DNA of 64,000 nt from Stenotrophomonas maltophilia (GTDB taxonomy: Bacteria > Pseudomonadota > Gammaproteobacteria > Xanthomonadales > Xanthomonadaceae). The position numbers were made by a program, and so were the translations under genes. This document shows, piece after piece, positions 61,277-64,000 of the stretch. The stretch spans positions 1-64,000 of the forward strand of contig FOZF01000003.1 of the NCBI GenBank assembly GCA_900113425.1. Direction: 5' to 3'. Position 1 is the stretch's first letter, and every line of letters begins with the position of its first letter. The notes under the pieces were generated by a model. The model saw nothing but the letters and a program-made list of their open reading frames with translations, was not told the DNA's origin and did not search any database.

Positions 61277-62257
61277 ATGCGCCCCGAGCTCGCTCTGGTA
61301 CCGGGCGAGCCCGCCGGGATCGGCCCGGAGCTGTGCATCCGCCTGATCCAGCAGCCGCGCGATGATTGCCGGCTGCTGGCCTTCGCCGACCCGGACACCC
61401 TGCGCGCGGCCGCCGCCGCGCTGGATCTGCCCCTGCAACTGCTGCCCGAAGAGGCGGACGCCCGCTTCCCGGGCGACCTGCGTCTGCGCGTCGTCGCCAA
61501 TGCCGTCCCGAGCCGCTTCGGCCACGCCGATCCGGCCAATGCCGGCGCGGTCATCGGCGCCCTGCTCGGCGCCGGCCAGGCCTGCCTGTCGGGCGAACTG
61601 CACGGCGTGGTCACCGGCCCGGTGCACAAGGCGGTCATCAATGAGGGCGGCATCGCCTACAGCGGCACCACCGAACTGCTGGCCGACCAGGCCGGGGTGA
61701 AGGTGGTGATGATGCTGGCCAATCACATCGTGCGCGTGGCCCTGGCCACCACCCACCTGCCGCTGCGTGAGGTCGCCGACGCGATCACCGCGCCCGGCCT
61801 GGAGCACACTCTGCGCACCGTGCACGCCGCGCTGCGCCGCGAGTTCGGGCTGGCATCGCCGCGCATCGCCGTGCTCGGCCTGAACCCGCATGCCGGCGAA
61901 GACGGTCACCTCGGCCGCGAGGAACTGGATCTGGTCATCCCGCTGCTGCAGCGCCTGCGCGCCGAAGGCATGGATCTGGTCGGGCCGCTGCCGGCCGACA
62001 CCGCATTCCTGCCAGGCAAGCTGGCAGGTTTCGATACGGTCCTGGCCATGTACCACGACCAGGGCCTTCCGGTTCTGAAGTACTCCGGCTTCGAGCAGGC
62101 CGTGAACCTGACCCTGGGCCTGCCCTACCCGCGCGTCGCTGTCGACCACGGTACCGCGCTGGACCTGGCCGGCCGCGGCATTGCCGATCCATCCAGCCTG
62201 CAGGCGGCAACGGCGCTGTGTGCGCAGCTTGCGCGGCAACGTACACTGAGCGCATGA
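61277..62257 (+). CDS. pdxA: 4-hydroxythreonine-4-phosphate dehydrogenase
   Basis: NAD-dependent step of the DXP-dependent pyridoxal 5'-phosphate pathway. ALVPGEPAGIGPELCIRLI opens the protein (GEPAGIGPE signature). Metal-binding His are in VVTGPVHKAVI, LNPHAGEDGHLG and MYHDQGLPVLK. Length 326 residues. It sits in the conserved surA-pdxA-rsmA-apaGH order, and its stop overlaps the rsmA start (ATGA). Confidence 0.96.
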   Translation: MRPELALVPGEPAGIGPELCIRLIQQPRDDCRLLAFADPDTLRAAAAALDLPLQLLPEEADARFPGDLRLRVVANAVPSRFGHADPANAGAVIGALLGAGQACLSGELHGVVTGPVHKAVINEGGIAYSGTTELLADQAGVKVVMMLANHIVRVALATTHLPLREVADAITAPGLEHTLRTVHAALRREFGLASPRIAVLGLNPHAGEDGHLGREELDLVIPLLQRLRAEGMDLVGPLPADTAFLPGKLAGFDTVLAMYHDQGLPVLKYSGFEQAVNLTLGLPYPRVAVDHGTALDLAGRGIADPSSLQAATALCAQLARQRTLSA

Positions 62258-63057
62258 ATTCCCCGCATTCCCCCTCCGGCCCGGTGTTCACCGCCCCGGC
62301 CAAGAAGCAGCTTGGCCAGCATTTCCTGGCCGATCGCCACTACATCGACAAGATCGTGATGGCGGTCAATCCCAAGGACGGTGATCGCCTGGTCGAGATC
62401 GGCCCCGGCCAGGGAGCGATCACGCTGCCGCTGCTGCGCGTGCATCCGGCACTGACGGTGATCGAGTTCGACCGCGACCTGATCGCGCCGTTGACCGCCG
62501 CCGCCGAGCCGCTGGGCGAGCTGACCATCGTCCACCGCGACGTGCTGCGCGTGGACTTCACCGAACTGGCGGCCGGACAGCCGATCCGTCTGGTCGGCAA
62601 TCTCCCGTACAACATCTCCTCGCCGATCCTGTTCCATGCGCTGGAACATGCTGCCATGGTCCGCGACATGCACTTCATGCTGCAGAAGGAAGTGGTCGAC
62701 CGCATGGCAGCCGGTCCCGGCAGCAAGGTGTATGGCCGCCTCAGCGTGATGCTGCAGGCCTACTGCACCGTCACCTCGCTGTTCGTGGTGCCGCCGGGTG
62801 CGTTCCGGCCACCGCCGAAGGTCGATTCGGCCGTGGTACGGCTGGTGCCGCATGATCCGGCCACCGTCGGCATCCATGACCACGCCCGCTTCGCCGAAGT
62901 GGTCAAGGCTGCCTTCGGCCAGCGCCGCAAGACCCTGCGCAACGCGCTGAACAACGTGGTGTCGGCCGACCAGTTCGCCGCTGCCGGCGTGCGCCCCGAT
63001 GCCCGCGCCGAACAGCTGGACGTGGCCGAATTCATCGCCCTGGCCAATGCCTCCTGA
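62254..63057 (+). CDS. rsmA: 16S rRNA (adenine-1518/1519-N6) dimethyltransferase
   Basis: Also known as KsgA; dimethylates two adenines near the 3' end of 16S r[22 protein letters not shown] and the SAM loop [15 protein letters not shown] start the protein; the catalytic [18 protein letters not shown] motif is intact. Length 267 residues. The ATG at 62254 overlaps the pdxA stop by ATGA. Confidence 0.97.
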   Translation: MNSPHSPSGPVFTAPAKKQLGQHFLADRHYIDKIVMAVNPKDGDRLVEIGPGQGAITLPLLRVHPALTVIEFDRDLIAPLTAAAEPLGELTIVHRDVLRVDFTELAAGQPIRLVGNLPYNISSPILFHALEHAAMVRDMHFMLQKEVVDRMAAGPGSKVYGRLSVMLQAYCTVTSLFVVPPGAFRPPPKVDSAVVRLVPHDPATVGIHDHARFAEVVKAAFGQRRKTLRNALNNVVSADQFAAAGVRPDARAEQLDVAEFIALANAS

Positions 63058-63070
63058 TTACACTGCCGGT

Positions 63071-63454
63071 ATGGAAGACGCTGACGTTTACGCCATTTCC
63101 GTCGAAGTCGCACCGCGATTCCTCGATGACCAGTCCGTGCCGGAAGACGGCCGCTATGCGTTCGCCTATACGATCCGCATCCACAACCAGGGCCGGGTGG
63201 CCGCGCGGCTGATCGCGCGCCACTGGCGCATCACCGATGCCAACGGCCGCGTCGAACACGTCGATGGCGAAGGTGTGATCGGTGAGCAGCCGCGGCTGCG
63301 CCCCGGTGAAGACTTCCACTACACGTCCGGTGTCATGCTGGCGACCGATCACGGGACCATGCAGGGCCACTACGACATGGTCGCCGATGACGGCACCGAA
63401 TTCGCCGCGCCGGTCGCACCGTTCGTGCTGGCCATCCCACGTACCCTGCACTGA
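63071..63454 (+). CDS. apaG: ApaG protein
   Basis: A 127-residue protein of the ApaG fold (fibronectin-III-like beta sandwich), linked to cobalt/magnesium tolerance and diadenosine nucleotide balance. Seen: [51 protein letters not shown] and [17 protein letters not shown]. It lies 13 bp after rsmA and 15 bp before apaH, the standard position. Confidence 0.95.
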   Translation: MEDADVYAISVEVAPRFLDDQSVPEDGRYAFAYTIRIHNQGRVAARLIARHWRITDANGRVEHVDGEGVIGEQPRLRPGEDFHYTSGVMLATDHGTMQGHYDMVADDGTEFAAPVAPFVLAIPRTLH

Positions 63455-63469
63455 CACGGAGGCCGGACG

Positions 63470-64000
63470 ATGAGTGTGTGGGCGATCGGCGACCTGCAGG
63501 GCTGCTATGACGTGACCCAGCGACTGCTGGAGAAGCTGCGCTTCGACCCCGCGCAGGACACCCTGTGGTTCTGCGGCGACCTGGTCAACCGCGGTGGTCA
63601 GTCCCTGGAAACGCTGCGGCTGGTGCATTCGCTGCGCGAGCACAGCGTGGTCGTGCTGGGCAATCATGATCTTTCGCTGCTGGCTGTCGGTGCACGCACC
63701 GAGGAAGAGCAGCGCAAGGTCAATCCGGACCTGCTGCGCATCGTGCAGGCCGAGGACCGCGACGAGCTGCTGGACTGGCTGCGCCTGCAGAAGCTGGTGC
63801 ATGTGGACCGCGAGATGGGCTGGATGATGGTGCACGCCGGCCTGGCGCCGAAGTGGACCACGCAGATGGCCGAAAAGCATGCGGCCGAAGTCGAGGTGCA
63901 ACTGCACGGTGCGGGCTACCGCAAGCTGTTCCGCAACATGTACGGCGACAAGCCGAGCTGGGCACCGAACCTGTCCGGCTACGACCGTTCGCGGGCGATC
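63470..64000 (+). CDS. apaH: Symmetrical bis(5'-nucleosyl)-tetraphosphatase, N-terminal part (cut by window end)
   Basis: Cleaves Ap4A to two ADP. Metallophosphatase motifs are readable: VWAIGDLQGCYDVTQRL, FCGDLVNRGGQSLETLRLVH, VVVLGNHDLSLLAVG. 177 residues lie in the window of an expected length near 280-310. The Shine-Dalgarno ACGGAGG precedes the ATG. The gene is truncated only by the edge. Confidence 0.96.
   Translation, partial: MSVWAIGDLQGCYDVTQRLLEKLRFDPAQDTLWFCGDLVNRGGQSLETLRLVHSLREHSVVVLGNHDLSLLAVGARTEEEQRKVNPDLLRIVQAEDRDELLDWLRLQKLVHVDREMGWMMVHAGLAPKWTTQMAEKHAAEVEVQLHGAGYRKLFRNMYGDKPSWAPNLSGYDRSRAI

Noticed and set aside
59909..62239. 776-codon minus-strand open frame opposite surA and pdxA
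   Set aside because: Same cause; the sense strand carries two complete, well-known enzymes in conserved order and the antisense product has low-complexity composition.

Overview
The window is a 64 kb piece of a high-GC gammaproteobacterial chromosome, almost certainly a Stenotrophomonas of the S. maltophilia group or a very close Xanthomonadaceae relative. The evidence is the gene order (tRNA-Tyr/Gly/Thr-tuf; ychF-pth-rplY-prs-tRNA-Gln-ispE-lolB-TPR with hemA-prfA divergent; ahpC-ahpF-oxyR; lptD-surA-pdxA-rsmA-apaG-apaH), a soluble bacterial O-GlcNAc-transferase homologue like that of Xanthomonas campestris, a secreted S8 protease of the StmPr kind, and many GTAG-type (SMAG) palindromes built around GCCGGGCATGGCCCGGC. 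There is no rRNA, prophage, insertion sequence, CRISPR array or transposase gene.

Layout. 1-840: the start of tuf with three tRNAs upstream, all on the minus strand and served by a recognisable promoter. 977-6012: a secreted isoaspartyl peptidase, a secreted cyanophycinase and a divergent TonB-dependent receptor, which together look like a scavenging locus for cyanophycin or other beta-aspartyl peptides. 6013-6502: three 102-bp repeats rich in DnaA-box-like sites. 6503-13463: a long minus-strand run of translation and envelope genes, with the first three tightly coupled. 13518-18402: hemA, prfA, the O-GlcNAc transferase homologue and PPK2. 18403-18906: a repeat cluster. 18907-24149: a thioredoxin-like lipoprotein with a YihY membrane protein, a WrbA-like flavoprotein with a DUF2069 protein, a short asparaginase-domain protein, and the secreted subtilase. 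24561-31325: ilvE, sufT, and a proton-pumping transhydrogenase whose genes are split by an opposite-strand sigma-factor module. 31378-36897: a DUF1631 protein, then a four-gene chain with overlapping stops and starts (nitroreductase, 5'-3' exonuclease, NUDIX, N-formylglutamate amidohydrolase). 36940-41394: MFS exporter with divergent LysR regulator, proline iminopeptidase, prmC. 41395-46713: the peroxide-defence block ahpC-ahpF-oxyR, then rnk and tal. 46714-47288: a second repeat cluster. 47289-52434: msrA, DUF2007, glnS, a nucleoside deaminase, rlmM, an EF-hand protein. 52435-52795: a 126-bp tandem repeat of SMAG palindromes. 52796-56439: two ubiquinone hydroxylases, a likely cobalamin transporter of the BtuM type and a cobalamin adenosyltransferase. 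56449-64000: an HDAC-family hydrolase and the LPS/OMP biogenesis cluster, with apaH cut by the window edge.

The core genes are ordinary and well conserved. The unusual material lies in the intergenic DNA. There are (i) four palindromes of about 102-104 bp whose outer arms differ between copies but stay self-complementary around a conserved core; (ii) 102-bp units carrying DnaA-box-like sites; and (iii) two SMAG arrays, beside unrelated genes, that have each duplicated the last codons of the upstream gene with nearly the same period (126-127 bp). These, with the beta-aspartyl peptide locus, the split pnt genes and the BtuM candidate, are the points most worth following up. All family assignments rest on reading motifs by eye; no database search was run.
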